Shown piece after piece: positions 24,255-34,166 of a stretch of DNA of 64,000 bases. The position numbers and the translations under genes were made by a program. The notes under the pieces were generated by a model, which was not told the DNA's origin, made no database searches, and saw only the letters and a list, made by a program, of their open reading frames with translations. The stretch comes from JANQFV01 sp964468185 (GTDB taxonomy: Bacteria; Planctomycetota; Phycisphaerae; UBA1845; Fen-1342). The DNA lies in the NCBI GenBank assembly GCA_964468185.1, contig CAYXTR010000014.1, positions 62,001-126,000 of the forward strand, in the 5' to 3' direction. Numbering within the stretch: the first letter of the stretch is position 1; each line of letters begins with the position of its first letter.

Positions 24255-25700
24255 ATGGATATGCCGGGAACTGGCGGCGTCGATCCAATGGCCTGGGAAA
24301 AGGCCGAAGAGGATTCCGAACGCCTACTGGAAGAACTGAAAAAAGAGGTCAAGGCAGACTTCAAGGACATCGGCGTGCTGCGGAAGGAAATGCACGTTAC
24401 CGTTCCCGAAAAGGTCATCGCCGATCACATGGAGCACAACTACGACGAGCTCATGACCGACGCCATGGTGCCCGGCTTCCGCAAGGGTCGCGCTCCACGT
24501 CAGCTTGTCGAGAAACGCTTCGGCAACGAGGTTCGCGAATCACTGACCACGTCGATCGTCGGCCAGTCTTTCTACGCCGCCACCGAGAATGCCGAAGTCG
24601 ACGTGCTCGGCGACCCCCTCTTCCGCGTCGAAGTCGAAGACGAGGTGAAACTGGTCGACATCGGCGAGGCACTCCAACATCTCAAGCTGCCGGAGTCGGG
24701 CGACTTCGCGTACACCTGCGAAATCGAACTCAAGCCCGAGTTCGACTTGCCAGAGCTCAAGGGCATCAATATCACCCGTCCGGAGATCACCGTCACGCCG
24801 GAGATGGTCGCGGAACAGATGCTCCAGCGGCGCAAGAACCGCGGCCGGCTCGAGCCAGTCAGTGACGGCGCTGCCGAGCCCGATGACCAGGTGGTTGCCG
24901 ACATCGTCCTCAAGGTCGACGGCAGCGAAGTCAAGCGCGAAGAAAACGTCACCCTTGGCGTGCGTCCCACCCGCCTCGACGGCATCACCCTGTCCGACCT
25001 GGGTGAGCAGCTCAAGGACGTGCAGCCCGGCGAGACGCGCACCGCCGCATGCACCATCCCGGACGACTACGAACGGGCCGATCTCCGGGGCAAGCAAGGC
25101 GAGTTCACCTTCAACGTTCACGAGCTGAAACGCCTCAAGCCCGAACCGATGGACAAATTCCTCGAGTCCTGGGGCTTCGACAGCGAGGAAGAGGCCCGCG
25201 AGCACTTCAAGGACGAGCTCGAGGCCGAACGCGACCAACTCCTCGAACGCGCCAAGCGCGAGCAGGTCCAGCAATACCTGCTCGACAATACCGAACTCGA
25301 ATTGCCCAAGGACTTCTCTGGCCGCCAGACCGACCGCGCCGTCATGCGCAAGGTCATCGACCTCCAGCAGCGTGGCGTGCCCATGGGCGATATCGAAGCG
25401 CACATCGACGAGCTGCGCACCTCCGCCAAGGAAGAGGTCGGCCGCGAGTTGAAGCTCGGCTTCATCCTCGAGAAAGTCGCCGACGAGCTCGACCTGCACG
25501 TCACCGACGAAGAGGTCAACACGGAAATTGCGCGGATCGCGCAACTCTACGGCCGCCGGTTCGACCGGATCCGCGACGACCTCCAGTCACGTGGCCTGCT
25601 TTCACAGCTCATCGAGCAGATCCGCCAGAACAAGTGCATCACCGCCCTGCTGGAAGACGCCAAGCTGGTCGATAAGGCAGAGGAGGGAAGCAAGGAATAG
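24255..25700 (+). CDS. tig: Trigger factor, ribosome-associated chaperone
   Basis: Trigger factor binds at the ribosomal exit tunnel, shields nascent chains and has peptidyl-prolyl isomerase activity. The 481-residue protein shows the three domains in order: ribosome-binding N-domain with the signature GFRKGRAPR (about 77-85), a PPIase-like region (about 180-270), and a long helical C-terminal chaperone domain. ATG 24255 has GGGAG upstream. Two clpP genes and a lipoprotein gene follow closely, the common tig-clpP arrangement; clpX is not here. Confidence 0.95.
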   Translation: MDMPGTGGVDPMAWEKAEEDSERLLEELKKEVKADFKDIGVLRKEMHVTVPEKVIADHMEHNYDELMTDAMVPGFRKGRAPRQLVEKRFGNEVRESLTTSIVGQSFYAATENAEVDVLGDPLFRVEVEDEVKLVDIGEALQHLKLPESGDFAYTCEIELKPEFDLPELKGINITRPEITVTPEMVAEQMLQRRKNRGRLEPVSDGAAEPDDQVVADIVLKVDGSEVKREENVTLGVRPTRLDGITLSDLGEQLKDVQPGETRTAACTIPDDYERADLRGKQGEFTFNVHELKRLKPEPMDKFLESWGFDSEEEAREHFKDELEAERDQLLERAKREQVQQYLLDNTELELPKDFSGRQTDRAVMRKVIDLQQRGVPMGDIEAHIDELRTSAKEEVGRELKLGFILEKVADELDLHVTDEEVNTEIARIAQLYGRRFDRIRDDLQSRGLLSQLIEQIRQNKCITALLEDAKLVDKAEEGSKE

Positions 25701-25756
25701 CCGGGGCGCAAACCCCGCACGCTGTTGACGGCCTGTCGTCAGGTGAAGGAGAGTAC

Positions 25757-26398
<642 letters not shown>

Positions 26399-26412
26399 GA
26401 GGCACGGCCGCC

Positions 26413-27051
26413 ATGACGAGATCCCAACTGGTCCCCATCGTCGTTGAGCGCGAAGGCCGCGCTGAACGCTCCTACGATATCTACTCGCGGCTCCTGAAAG
26501 ACCGCATCATCTTCCTCGGCGACGAGGTCGATTCCCATCTCTCCAACCTCGTGATCGCCCAGATACTCTTCCTCGCCAACGAGGATCGCAAGGCCGATAT
26601 CCACCTGTACATCAACTCGCCCGGCGGGTCGGTCTACAGCGGTATGGGCATCTACGACACGATGCAGTTCGTCCCGTGCGACGTCGCCACCTACGTCATC
26701 GGCGCCGCCGCCAGCATGGCTGCCGTGCTCACCGCGGCCGGCGCACCCGGCAAACGCTTCGTATTGTCCCATTCGCGCGTCATGATCCACCAGCCGCTCG
26801 GCGGCGCCCGTGGCCCGGCCACCGATATCAAAATCGAGCTGGATGAGATGATCCGCACCCAGAAACAGCTATATGGCGTGCTCGCCAAACACACCGGTAA
26901 GGATATCGAGCAGATCACCAAGGACTGCGACCGCAACAACTGGATGGACGCTGAGGCAACCATCGCCTACGGCTTGGCCGACACCCTGCTCGAAGCCATG
27001 CCTGAGGGCCCGCCCTCGCTGCGTTCACTCAAGGACAAAGAGGAAGACTAA
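26413..27051 (+). CDS. clpP: ClpP protease subunit 2 (Asp-to-Asn in triad)
   Basis: The 212-residue paralogue keeps S101 (GAAASMAAV) and H126 (MIHQP), but the third triad position is N175 (DCDRNNWM) instead of Asp. A similar Asn occurs in ClpP1 of Listeria monocytogenes, which works mainly within a mixed ClpP1P2 complex. Here too the pair may form hetero-oligomers, inferred from adjacency and this change. The gene follows clpP1 by 14 bases and precedes a lipoprotein gene by 6 bases. Confidence 0.93.
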   Translation: MTRSQLVPIVVEREGRAERSYDIYSRLLKDRIIFLGDEVDSHLSNLVIAQILFLANEDRKADIHLYINSPGGSVYSGMGIYDTMQFVPCDVATYVIGAAASMAAVLTAAGAPGKRFVLSHSRVMIHQPLGGARGPATDIKIELDEMIRTQKQLYGVLAKHTGKDIEQITKDCDRNNWMDAEATIAYGLADTLLEAMPEGPPSLRSLKDKEED

Positions 27052-27057
27052 GCCCCC

Positions 27058-27723
27058 ATGTCACTCCGCCCTGGCAGCGCGCTTGCGTACTGGGCCATAC
27101 AACGCCGGCCCTGCTTCGCCGCCGCGCTGCCCGGCCTGCTGGCATGGGCCTTGATGACAAGCGGGTGCACATCGCCCGCCGAAGTCCAACTGCGCCGCGA
27201 GGTCGTCTCTCTCCGGGCCGAACTCGACAAGTCCAACAACAGCCTTGAAGACAAGCGCCTCACCATCACCCGCCTCCAGCAGCAGCTCGACCAGGCCCGC
27301 GGCATCGCGGCCGGCGACCTCACCAAGATCTTCTACCCCGAACGGCTCGAGATCGGCAACCTCACCGGCGGCTTCAATCGCGACAACCAGCCCGGCGACG
27401 ACGGTGTCGTCGTCTACCTCACCCCGGTCGATCGCTTCGGCGACGCCATCAAAGTCGCCGGCGAAGTCACGATTCAACTCTACGATCTGAACGTCGAGCC
27501 CGGCCAGCCCACCCTCCTCGGCGAGTATCCCATCGGCGTAGAACAGCTCGGCAAGCTCTGGCACGGCAAACTCATGGCCAGCCACTACACCATCCGCTGC
27601 CCTTGGCTCGGCGCCCCCCCCGAGCACGAGGAAGTCACCGTCCGCGCCATCTTCGTCGACTACCTCACCAAACGCGTCGTATCCGCCCAGGACACGTGCC
27701 AGGTAGCGCTTCCGCCTCGCTGA
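27058..27723 (+). CDS. Putative lipoprotein with coiled-coil segment
   Basis: The 221-residue protein has a signal peptide and the Cys-containing sequence MTSGC with C37 as the probable lipidated residue. A coiled coil (about 43-80, EVVSLRAELDKSNNSLEDKR) follows, then a beta-rich domain (about 95-220). No family is recognised. It starts 6 bases after clpP2 and so is probably in the tig-clpP transcript; whether it has a role in protein quality control is unknown. Confidence 0.75.
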   Translation: MSLRPGSALAYWAIQRRPCFAAALPGLLAWALMTSGCTSPAEVQLRREVVSLRAELDKSNNSLEDKRLTITRLQQQLDQARGIAAGDLTKIFYPERLEIGNLTGGFNRDNQPGDDGVVVYLTPVDRFGDAIKVAGEVTIQLYDLNVEPGQPTLLGEYPIGVEQLGKLWHGKLMASHYTIRCPWLGAPPEHEEVTVRAIFVDYLTKRVVSAQDTCQVALPPR

Positions 27724-27876
27724 CCAACAGCACACTCACCACCGCAAACCCAGAACCAATAGACAACCCAAAAAAGAACACGCCGGACACAGCAGCCCGG
27801 CGCTATCGATGAGATTATCTTCGCGGCTACCCAGCACTCGCCCCCCGCTCGATGACACACACGGCTTCTCAGGCCC

Positions 27877-29277
27877 CTACTGCATCACCGGCCCCTGCCC
27901 GGTATAACCCGTCAGGATCAGGAACTGCTCCTGACCAAGCAGCGGAATGTACATCTTCCAGGCCGTATCAACCTCCTGATACAGCCCCGTACGCCGAAAC
28001 TCGGCCGCCAACGCCTGATTCCGCACCACCTCGCTGACCGTCTGAAACTGGCGGAGATCCGGTCCACCCGGCGGCATCCCGATCACCATGTAGTCCACCG
28101 TCTCATCAAGCTCGCTGACGACCGTGCCGCCCCACTGCTCGATCAGGCTCGTCACCTGCTTCACACCATTCGGATCCGACACCCCGTCGTAGTCCAGATC
28201 AAACTGCCCGCGAACCACAAACTTGGGCCTGCGCTCCTGTTCGTACGCAATGTTGACGACAATATCTCCTTCGATAATCGGCTGCCCCGCCGCACGCCGC
28301 GTCACCCGACACTCCGCCGTCTCTTCCATCGCCGTCACAACTTCCACAGATGCCTTGCCACGCAGTGAATCACCCGTGGCCTCCTGCGTCTGCGAATAGA
28401 CCTCAAACCGCATGCCGGGCTTGATCCGATCCTGCTTGCCCAGGTTGATATACACGACATCACTTCCAGGAATCGCCCGCAGAATCCGCCCATCGGCACT
28501 CGTAAGCAACGCCCGCGGCTTCAGCGCGTCCGGCTGAACCTCGGCCAGCTTGCCCTGCAAGCGATCGATCTGGTTCTCCAAACGCCCAATCTCAATCTCC
28601 AGCGCCTGCTCGTTTTGCAGACCCTCGCGCTCGAGCGAGCGCAACTGCTGCTCGGTCGCCTCGTACGCCGAACGCAACTCGCCCAGCTGATCTTCCTTCT
28701 GCTGAAGCTGCTGCCGCTTCTCCTCCTGCAATGTCGCGACCCGATCGGCAAACTGCTGCGACTGCTCCTCAAATTGCGAGCGCGCCGCCGCAAACGACGC
28801 CGTCTCGTCCGCCAGCTCCTGCTGCAAATCCGACACGGCGATATTCAGGGCGTCAACCTGACCGCGCAGATCCTGGCTGTGCTGCGACAGCCGTTCCAGC
28901 GCCGTCAGCAACGTATCCGACTCATTGATGAAGTTCGGGTTGTTGCGCGCTGCCTGCGCCAGCAGGCGATTCGCCTTCGCCTCAATCGCCTGACCTACGT
29001 CGTCGCGGGCGCCCGTAACCACGAACGCGACCCGCTCCAGGTCGTCATTCATGACACCGAACACCGTCGAGTTGCGCCGGCTGGCCTCGTCCGCATAGAA
29101 CGACGGCGGTCGCCCATATTGCCGCAACTGCCGCTCCGCGTCGTCCGCGCGGTTCTGTAGCGACTTGTTCTGCGTCAGCATGATCACGAACATCACCAAA
29201 CAGACCACGCTGAAAAACGCGAACCCAATCAGACCCCACAACATCCCAGAACCACCCGAAGCGGGACGACCGGCCAT
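27877..29277 (-). CDS. Membrane-anchored coiled-coil protein with BRCT-like C-terminal domain
   Basis: The 466-residue protein has one N-terminal membrane helix (about 13-35), a long Gln/Glu-rich coiled coil (about 120-265), a beta-rich segment (about 265-350, with KPGMRFEVYSQ), and a region near 357-408. That region reads FVVRGQFDLD and then LIEQWGGTVVSELDETVDYMVIG, with the conserved GG and terminal YMVIG of BRCT folds. BRCT modules usually bind phosphoproteins or DNA ends in replication and repair factors, so one on a membrane anchor is unusual. ATG 29277 has AGGAG 6 bases upstream. Neighbours (XseB divergent) do not decide the role. Confidence 0.75.
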   Translation of the reverse strand: MAGRPASGGSGMLWGLIGFAFFSVVCLVMFVIMLTQNKSLQNRADDAERQLRQYGRPPSFYADEASRRNSTVFGVMNDDLERVAFVVTGARDDVGQAIEAKANRLLAQAARNNPNFINESDTLLTALERLSQHSQDLRGQVDALNIAVSDLQQELADETASFAAARSQFEEQSQQFADRVATLQEEKRQQLQQKEDQLGELRSAYEATEQQLRSLEREGLQNEQALEIEIGRLENQIDRLQGKLAEVQPDALKPRALLTSADGRILRAIPGSDVVYINLGKQDRIKPGMRFEVYSQTQEATGDSLRGKASVEVVTAMEETAECRVTRRAAGQPIIEGDIVVNIAYEQERRPKFVVRGQFDLDYDGVSDPNGVKQVTSLIEQWGGTVVSELDETVDYMVIGMPPGGPDLRQFQTVSEVVRNQALAAEFRRTGLYQEVDTAWKMYIPLLGQEQFLILTGYTGQGPVMQ

Positions 29278-29491
29278 CTCTTACTCCTATTCAGCCCCAT
29301 ACCGGTCCAAAGCCTGCGCAAACCCTCGCCCCACGCCGACGACAAGCGCCCGTGCGGCGGACTGACTTCATCCGGCGGAGTATGCGACAACCCACGCTGG
29401 ATGTCAAAAGGCAAAACCGCCCACCCCCGATTCGCTTGACCATCCCCCGCCCACCCGGCCAAGATGTATATGCCGACAAGGAAAAGCTCAA

Positions 29492-29773
29492 ATGGCCAGG
29501 TCCCGCAAAAAGCTCAAATTCGAAGAAGCCCTGCAGCGACTCGACGAAATCGTCGCCGCCATGGAGAGCGGCGAAATCGGCGTCGAAGAGTCCGTCGCCC
29601 GCTACGAGGAGGCCATGGATCTCGCCGCCCACTGCCGCCGCATCCTCAACGAGGCCGAGCAGCGCATCCAGAAAATCCAACTCGACGCCGAGGGCCAGCC
29701 GCAATTGACCGACTTTGAGACCGACACGGACCACGATGACCACGACGGGTCCGAATCAGATAACGACGTTTGA
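29492..29773 (+). CDS. xseB: Exodeoxyribonuclease VII small subunit
   Basis: XseB binds the large nuclease subunit XseA, which degrades single-stranded DNA. The 93-residue protein has the family core: FEEALQRLDEIVAAMESGE, then LEESV-like VEESVARYEEAM and a C-terminal helix with LNEAEQRIQKI. The last 25 residues are acidic (TDTDHDDHDGSESDNDV), longer than usual. XseA is not in the window. It precedes comF by 30 bases. Confidence 0.92.
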   Translation: MARSRKKLKFEEALQRLDEIVAAMESGEIGVEESVARYEEAMDLAAHCRRILNEAEQRIQKIQLDAEGQPQLTDFETDTDHDDHDGSESDNDV

Positions 29774-29803
29774 CATCTCGGGTTACGCACCGGGGACCAC
29801 CGG

Positions 29804-30727
29804 ATGCCGATCCAGAAACTGACCAGACGTTTTCGGACCCTCTCCCAACCCCTGCTCGACGTCGTCCTGCCCCATACCTGCGCCGCGTGTGGCGTAGCTC
29901 TGCCCGGCGAGGGACCCCGCGCTTGCGATGATTGCCATGCCGAGTTGACGGCCCTTCTGAACACGCCGTATTGCCGCCGCTGTGGCCGCACAGTCCCCAC
30001 ACCCTCGCTCCTCGACCAGCGCTGCGCCCGCTGCCGGAAGGAACACCACTGGAACATCGCCGGCGTCGCCCGGGTCGGCCTCTACACCCAACCGGTCCGC
30101 GAGCTGCTGCTGAAGCTCAAATTCGGCGGCGCGACCCGGAGCGCCCTCTATCTCGCGGAACTGCTGGCCGACGCCCTTCGACAAACCGCCTGGCATGGCG
30201 AGCTGGAAGCACTCGTCCCGGTCCCCATGCACTGGCTCCGCCGTGTCCAACGCCCCTGTGACCACGCCCGCGAGCTCACCGATGCCCTCGCCCACCGGCT
30301 GGCTCTGCCGGTACTACCCGTAGTGCGACGCCCCAAGTACACCCCCAGTCAGCTCACCCTCGGAAAGCGCACCCGCCGCTTCGAGAACGTCAAAGACTGC
30401 TTCGCCCCCGTACGCCTGTGGCCCAACCGCGTCCGCGGCAAGACCGTTTGCATTATCGATAATCTAATGAGCACCGGTGCAACGGTGGCGGAGGTTTCCA
30501 AGGTGCTGCGCAGACTCGGCGCCCGCCGCATCTACGCCGCCGTCATCGCCCGCCCCGCCGATCCCGGCGATCCGCGCTCACTCGTGCTCCCCGCCACGGA
30601 GCAGGCCGTTTCACGCCCTCGACTCAATCCAGCGCATGCTCTTCCAGAATCGCCTCCATCCGCGCCCGTTGCTCCACAGACATCGGACACAGCGGCAGCC
30701 GAAACCCCTCTTCACACAACCCCATGA
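29804..30727 (+). CDS. comF: ComF-family phosphoribosyltransferase-like protein
   Basis: ComF-type proteins have an N-terminal zinc finger and a phosphoribosyltransferase fold and are tied to DNA uptake in some bacteria. Cys pairs are visible at CAAC and CDDC (27-44) and at CRRC and CARC (58-79). The PRPP loop reads VCIIDNLMSTGAT instead of the usual DD, a modest change. The C-terminal 35 residues, Pro/Ala-rich, are encoded by DNA antisense to the 3' end of dapA and overlap it by 104 bases. The overlap may simply reflect loss of an earlier stop codon. Confidence 0.87.
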   Translation: MPIQKLTRRFRTLSQPLLDVVLPHTCAACGVALPGEGPRACDDCHAELTALLNTPYCRRCGRTVPTPSLLDQRCARCRKEHHWNIAGVARVGLYTQPVRELLLKLKFGGATRSALYLAELLADALRQTAWHGELEALVPVPMHWLRRVQRPCDHARELTDALAHRLALPVLPVVRRPKYTPSQLTLGKRTRRFENVKDCFAPVRLWPNRVRGKTVCIIDNLMSTGATVAEVSKVLRRLGARRIYAAVIARPADPGDPRSLVLPATEQAVSRPRLNPAHALPESPPSAPVAPQTSDTAAAETPLHTTP

Positions 30728-31502
30728 TCGCCAGCGCCGTCTTCACCGGCATCGGATTCGTATCCAGCGACAGCAGCGCGCGTGCCAGCGGATACAACGC
30801 CTCATGCGCCCGCCGGGCCGCCACCCAATCGCCCTCCAGCGCCGCCTGCGTCAACGACTTCACCGCCCGCGGCGCCACATTCGACACCGTACTTACCACT
30901 CCCACCGCCCCCACACTCATCAGCGGCAGCGTCAGCGGATCATCACCCGACAGAATCGGAATTGCACACTGCTCCATCAGGTCCATCGCACTGACCACGT
31001 TCCCCGTCGCGTGCTTGATCGCCACAACATTCTCATACGTCTCGAACAGCCGCCTGATCGTCCCCACACTGATCTCGACGCTCGTCCGCCCCGGAATGTT
31101 GTACAGCACAATCGGTAGCTCGGTCGCCTCCGCCAGCGCCGCATAATGCCGAAATAGCCCCTCCTGCGACGGCTTGTTGTAGTACGGCGACACAACCAGC
31201 AGCCCGTCAGCCCCACAATCCTCGTTCAACCGCACCAGCTCCAACGCCTCCGCGGTCGAGTTCGCCCCCGACCCCGCCAGCACGACCGCCTTCTTCTTCG
31301 CCAGCTTCGAAACCAGCGCTACCACCGGTCGATGCTCGGCCAGCGTCAACGTCGGCGCTTCGCCAGTCGTGCCGCACGGCACCAGACCATCGACGCCAGC
31401 CTCGAGCTGCCGCTCGACCAGCCGCTCCAACGCATCCAGATCAACCGTGTCATCGCGAAATGGCGTCACCAGCGCTGTGAACGTGCCCTGAAACGGATTC
31501 AT
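30624..31502 (-). CDS. dapA: 4-hydroxy-tetrahydrodipicolinate synthase
   Basis: DapA condenses pyruvate with aspartate semialdehyde, the first step to diaminopimelate and lysine. The 292-residue TIM barrel has the Schiff-base lysine K163 (AIKHATGN), catalytic Y134 (VLYNIPGRT) and the TTGE element (GTTGEAPTL, 44-52). ATG 31502 has GGGAG 8 bases upstream. It follows folP by 59 bases on the same strand and converges on comF, with which it overlaps at the 3' ends. Confidence 0.95.
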   Translation of the reverse strand: MNPFQGTFTALVTPFRDDTVDLDALERLVERQLEAGVDGLVPCGTTGEAPTLTLAEHRPVVALVSKLAKKKAVVLAGSGANSTAEALELVRLNEDCGADGLLVVSPYYNKPSQEGLFRHYAALAEATELPIVLYNIPGRTSVEISVGTIRRLFETYENVVAIKHATGNVVSAMDLMEQCAIPILSGDDPLTLPLMSVGAVGVVSTVSNVAPRAVKSLTQAALEGDWVAARRAHEALYPLARALLSLDTNPMPVKTALAIMGLCEEGFRLPLCPMSVEQRARMEAILEEHALD

Positions 31503-31561
31503 ACGACCTACTCCCGAACATGGCTGCCTGTGGGAGGTGCAACCCTCCTCGTCACCACAGG

Positions 31562-32380
31562 CTATTCGCTTTCCGTGTCGGCGGCAATCGCCTCCCACAG
31601 CCGCACCGCATCGCGCAACGCCCGCACATCGTGCGTCCGCACATACTGCACCCCCCGCGTGTAAGCCCACAACTCCGTCGCCAGCGTACCCGCCCCACGC
31701 TCATCCACCACGCGCGGCAAGTCCTCATCAGCCAGCAGCGCGCCGATAAACGACTTCCGCGAAGTCGACACACATACCGGCCGCCCAATCACCGCCAACT
31801 CGTTCAGGTGCCGCAACATCGTGGTGCTCACCCGTGGATCACGCCCCAGGAAAAAACCCATGCCCGGATCCAGAATCAGTCGCTGCGGGTGAATCCCACC
31901 CGTCGCCAACGCCGCCAGCCGCGCATGAAAAAACGCCACCACCCGCCCCACAACCACATCCGGCGCCACATCACCACGCTCGGCCCGCGCCGTCGTCGCC
32001 GTCGAGTGCATGAGCACAACCGGCACGTCGCTCCCGCGCAACACTTCCCGCGCCGCCGGATCACGCAGAGCCGTCACGTCATTGATCATGTCCACCCCCA
32101 GCGCCAGCATCCGCTCGATCACCGCCGGCTTGTACGTATCCACCGACACCCGCGCTCCCGTCGCCTTCAGCACCTGCACCACCGGCTCCAGCCGCTCGAT
32201 TTCCACCTCCGCCGGCACATCCTCCGCATCCGGATGCGTGGATTCGGCCCCAATATCAACCCAATCCGCACCATCGGCCAGCAGTTGCCGCGCATACGCA
32301 ACCGCCGCGTCCGGATCGACAAACCGCCCACCATCCGAAAACGAATCACGCGTCAGATTCACAATGCCCAGAATTTCCAC
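31562..32380 (-). CDS. folP: Dihydropteroate synthase
   Basis: FolP joins p-aminobenzoate to pterin pyrophosphate in folate synthesis. The 272-residue protein shows the two signatures: NLTRDSFSDGGRF near the N-terminus and GADWVDIGAESTHP (about 38-51), plus DPGMGFF in the middle and the SRKSF phosphate-binding segment. The enzyme supplies the folate needed by the tetrahydrofolate-linked methyltransferases of the 50-kb region; that link is metabolic, not positional. It is the first gene of a folP-dapA pair. Confidence 0.94.
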   Translation of the reverse strand: MEILGIVNLTRDSFSDGGRFVDPDAAVAYARQLLADGADWVDIGAESTHPDAEDVPAEVEIERLEPVVQVLKATGARVSVDTYKPAVIERMLALGVDMINDVTALRDPAAREVLRGSDVPVVLMHSTATTARAERGDVAPDVVVGRVVAFFHARLAALATGGIHPQRLILDPGMGFFLGRDPRVSTTMLRHLNELAVIGRPVCVSTSRKSFIGALLADEDLPRVVDERGAGTLATELWAYTRGVQYVRTHDVRALRDAVRLWEAIAADTESE

Positions 32381-32530
32381 ACGCCACTCCGCAGCAATAC
32401 GCAGTCGACATCAACCAGCCACCCGCCAATCGCGATACAATGCGCCCCGCTGGCGGGCACACGCGGCCGCGCCGCATTGTAGCGGGATTCGGGCCCTCCG
32501 GCCGGCCGCCGAAGAACAGGGAGTAGACAC

Positions 32531-33019
32531 ATGCACGCGAAAGACATCATCAAGAACGTCGTCGGCTTCAGCTACATGGTCTCGGAAGCCTACGTGAAAG
32601 ACCTCACCGACCAGGAATTGCTTACCCGCTCCGTACCCGGCGCAAACCACATCGCCTGGCAGCTCGGCCACCTCCTCAGCAGCAGCGCACAGATGCTCCA
32701 GGCCATTGGCCAGGACGCCCCCACGCTGCCCGACGGCTTCGTCGAAGCCCACACGAAGGAAACCAAGGACTCCGACGACCCCGCCCGATTCTATAGCAAG
32801 GACGAGTATCTGAAGCACCTGGAGCAGATGAAAGTCGCATCACTCAACGCAATCGACGCCATCCCCGACGACCAGCTCCAGCAGCCCGGCCCCGAGCCGA
32901 TGCGGGCCTACTTCCCGCAGGTCCACGACGTGCTCGTCGGCCTCGGCACGCACTGGCTCATGCACGCCGGCCAGTGGGTCCCCGTCCGCCGCAAGCTGGG
33001 CAAAGCGCCCTTGTTCTAG
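32531..33019 (+). CDS. DinB-like protein
   Basis: The 162-residue protein is an all-helical DinB/YfiT-type bundle. The metal-binding His triad appears as NHIAWQLGHLL (H47 probable) and THWLMHAGQW (two His near 141 and 145). Members are putative metalloenzymes, some of them thiol transferases; the actual substrate is not predictable. GGGAG lies before the ATG. Confidence 0.82.
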   Translation: MHAKDIIKNVVGFSYMVSEAYVKDLTDQELLTRSVPGANHIAWQLGHLLSSSAQMLQAIGQDAPTLPDGFVEAHTKETKDSDDPARFYSKDEYLKHLEQMKVASLNAIDAIPDDQLQQPGPEPMRAYFPQVHDVLVGLGTHWLMHAGQWVPVRRKLGKAPLF

Positions 33020-33106
33020 GAAAGGGAGCATCTTAAGGGGTTGCAGATGCGAGGATCCGAGTGATGGGGCCCGCCCGCGTCGCTGGAATACGCGGCGGCG
33101 CTTTGC

Positions 33107-33138
33107 CTTGTTACGTTGTCACTTTGTTACCTTGCTAC
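33107..33138. repeat. Four imperfect 8-bp tandem repeats
   Basis: Four units of exactly eight bases follow each other: CTTGTTAC, GTTGTCAC, TTTGTTAC, CTTGCTAC. They lie in the noncoding gap between the DinB-like gene and the next small gene. Confidence 0.8.
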
Positions 33139-33212
33139 GCGTACGAACGCCGGAGGATCTGCAAGCCTGAGCGGGCGCGCGGGACGACGCACAGACCGAA
33201 CTCACAAGTCTC

Positions 33213-33509
33213 ATGAGCACAGCAGCTGCCACGATCACAGGCTTCGTAGTCCACTGCCTGAGCATCGCCACGCCGCTATTCGGGTTGCCACTGGGTGGCC
33301 CCGGACTGGCCTCGCTGCCCGCGAGGATTCTCGATTTGATCGTCTTCCTTGCGACGCTCGGCGCACTCATTACGCTGATCCAGACCAGACTGCATCACAA
33401 GCAGCTGCGAAACCACCTCAAGCAACAACTCCCCCTCGCCGAATGGCTCCGTCGCGATCCGAATGCCGACCAGCCTGCACCGCCGCCTGCGCCCACGGGC
33501 ACGACGTAG
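33213..33509 (+). CDS. Small membrane protein, function unknown
   Basis: The 98-residue protein has two hydrophobic segments (about 5-30 and 37-58), then a basic amphipathic stretch (HHKQLRNHLKQQ) and a Pro-rich tail. No family is known to me. No strong ribosome-binding site precedes the ATG, so the gene is less certain than its neighbours; its codon pattern is nevertheless coding-like. Confidence 0.45.
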   Translation: MSTAAATITGFVVHCLSIATPLFGLPLGGPGLASLPARILDLIVFLATLGALITLIQTRLHHKQLRNHLKQQLPLAEWLRRDPNADQPAPPPAPTGTT

Positions 33510-33526
33510 CTCGCCCCCGTCCGTCA

Positions 33527-34081
33527 CTATCCGCCTGCGCTTCCGTCGCTTCCGTAGACCCGCTCCAGTGCAGCGCGCATCATGGCCTTGTTCTTCTTGA
33601 GCGGCACGCGCGTGACGAACAGCATGACCATGATCGATAGCCACGCCAAGATCTGAATCACCACCAGGGGAATTGCAACGAACCGCAACCAATACCCCAT
33701 CCAGTCGAGGAGAATCCAGAACAGCTCCGTCTTCCACTTCGCACACATGTAAAACGCAGTGACCGGCACCCTGTTCAGGAGCCACGTCGCAACGATGACG
33801 ATGCCTAGCCAATATGTTGCCCGCCGGACCCGACCCCGCTTGGGCTTACGACGCCGTGCGTATGTCTCCACCAGCAACATCCCCCGCTCAAACGCCTCCC
33901 CACACTCCGGGCACCGTCCGTCCGCCAGACCGTGCAGGTCATACCCGCACTTCAGGCACCGCACCGGATACTCGTCCTCCGGAAAGTCCGCCGGATCCAC
34001 CCGCGTCCCCCGCGGAATCACTTCCAGCGCTTTGCACACCCCCCGCCAAATCCGCCGCAATACCCACCTCATCGCCGCCAT
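33527..34081 (-). CDS. Zinc-ribbon membrane protein 1
   Basis: The 184-residue protein has a zinc ribbon near its N-terminus, CLKCGYDLHGLADGRCPECG, and two to three membrane helices in the C-terminal half. The same 20-residue pattern occurs in the proteins at 57402-58004 and 62136-62741, with different topology, so the ribbon is a mobile module in this genome. A start at ATG 34081 gives MAAMRWVLRR; an earlier ATG at 34135 is possible. Function is unknown; the ribbon probably mediates protein contacts or binds metal on the cytoplasmic side. Confidence 0.75.
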   Translation of the reverse strand: MAAMRWVLRRIWRGVCKALEVIPRGTRVDPADFPEDEYPVRCLKCGYDLHGLADGRCPECGEAFERGMLLVETYARRRKPKRGRVRRATYWLGIVIVATWLLNRVPVTAFYMCAKWKTELFWILLDWMGYWLRFVAIPLVVIQILAWLSIMVMLFVTRVPLKKNKAMMRAALERVYGSDGSAGG

Positions 34082-34166
34082 TGTACCGCCGAAACCGCGC
34101 CGCGCCCCCTGGGACGCCCCCCTCAACACCCTCACCCCGACGTCCGATCAAGATAGATGAGTGACC

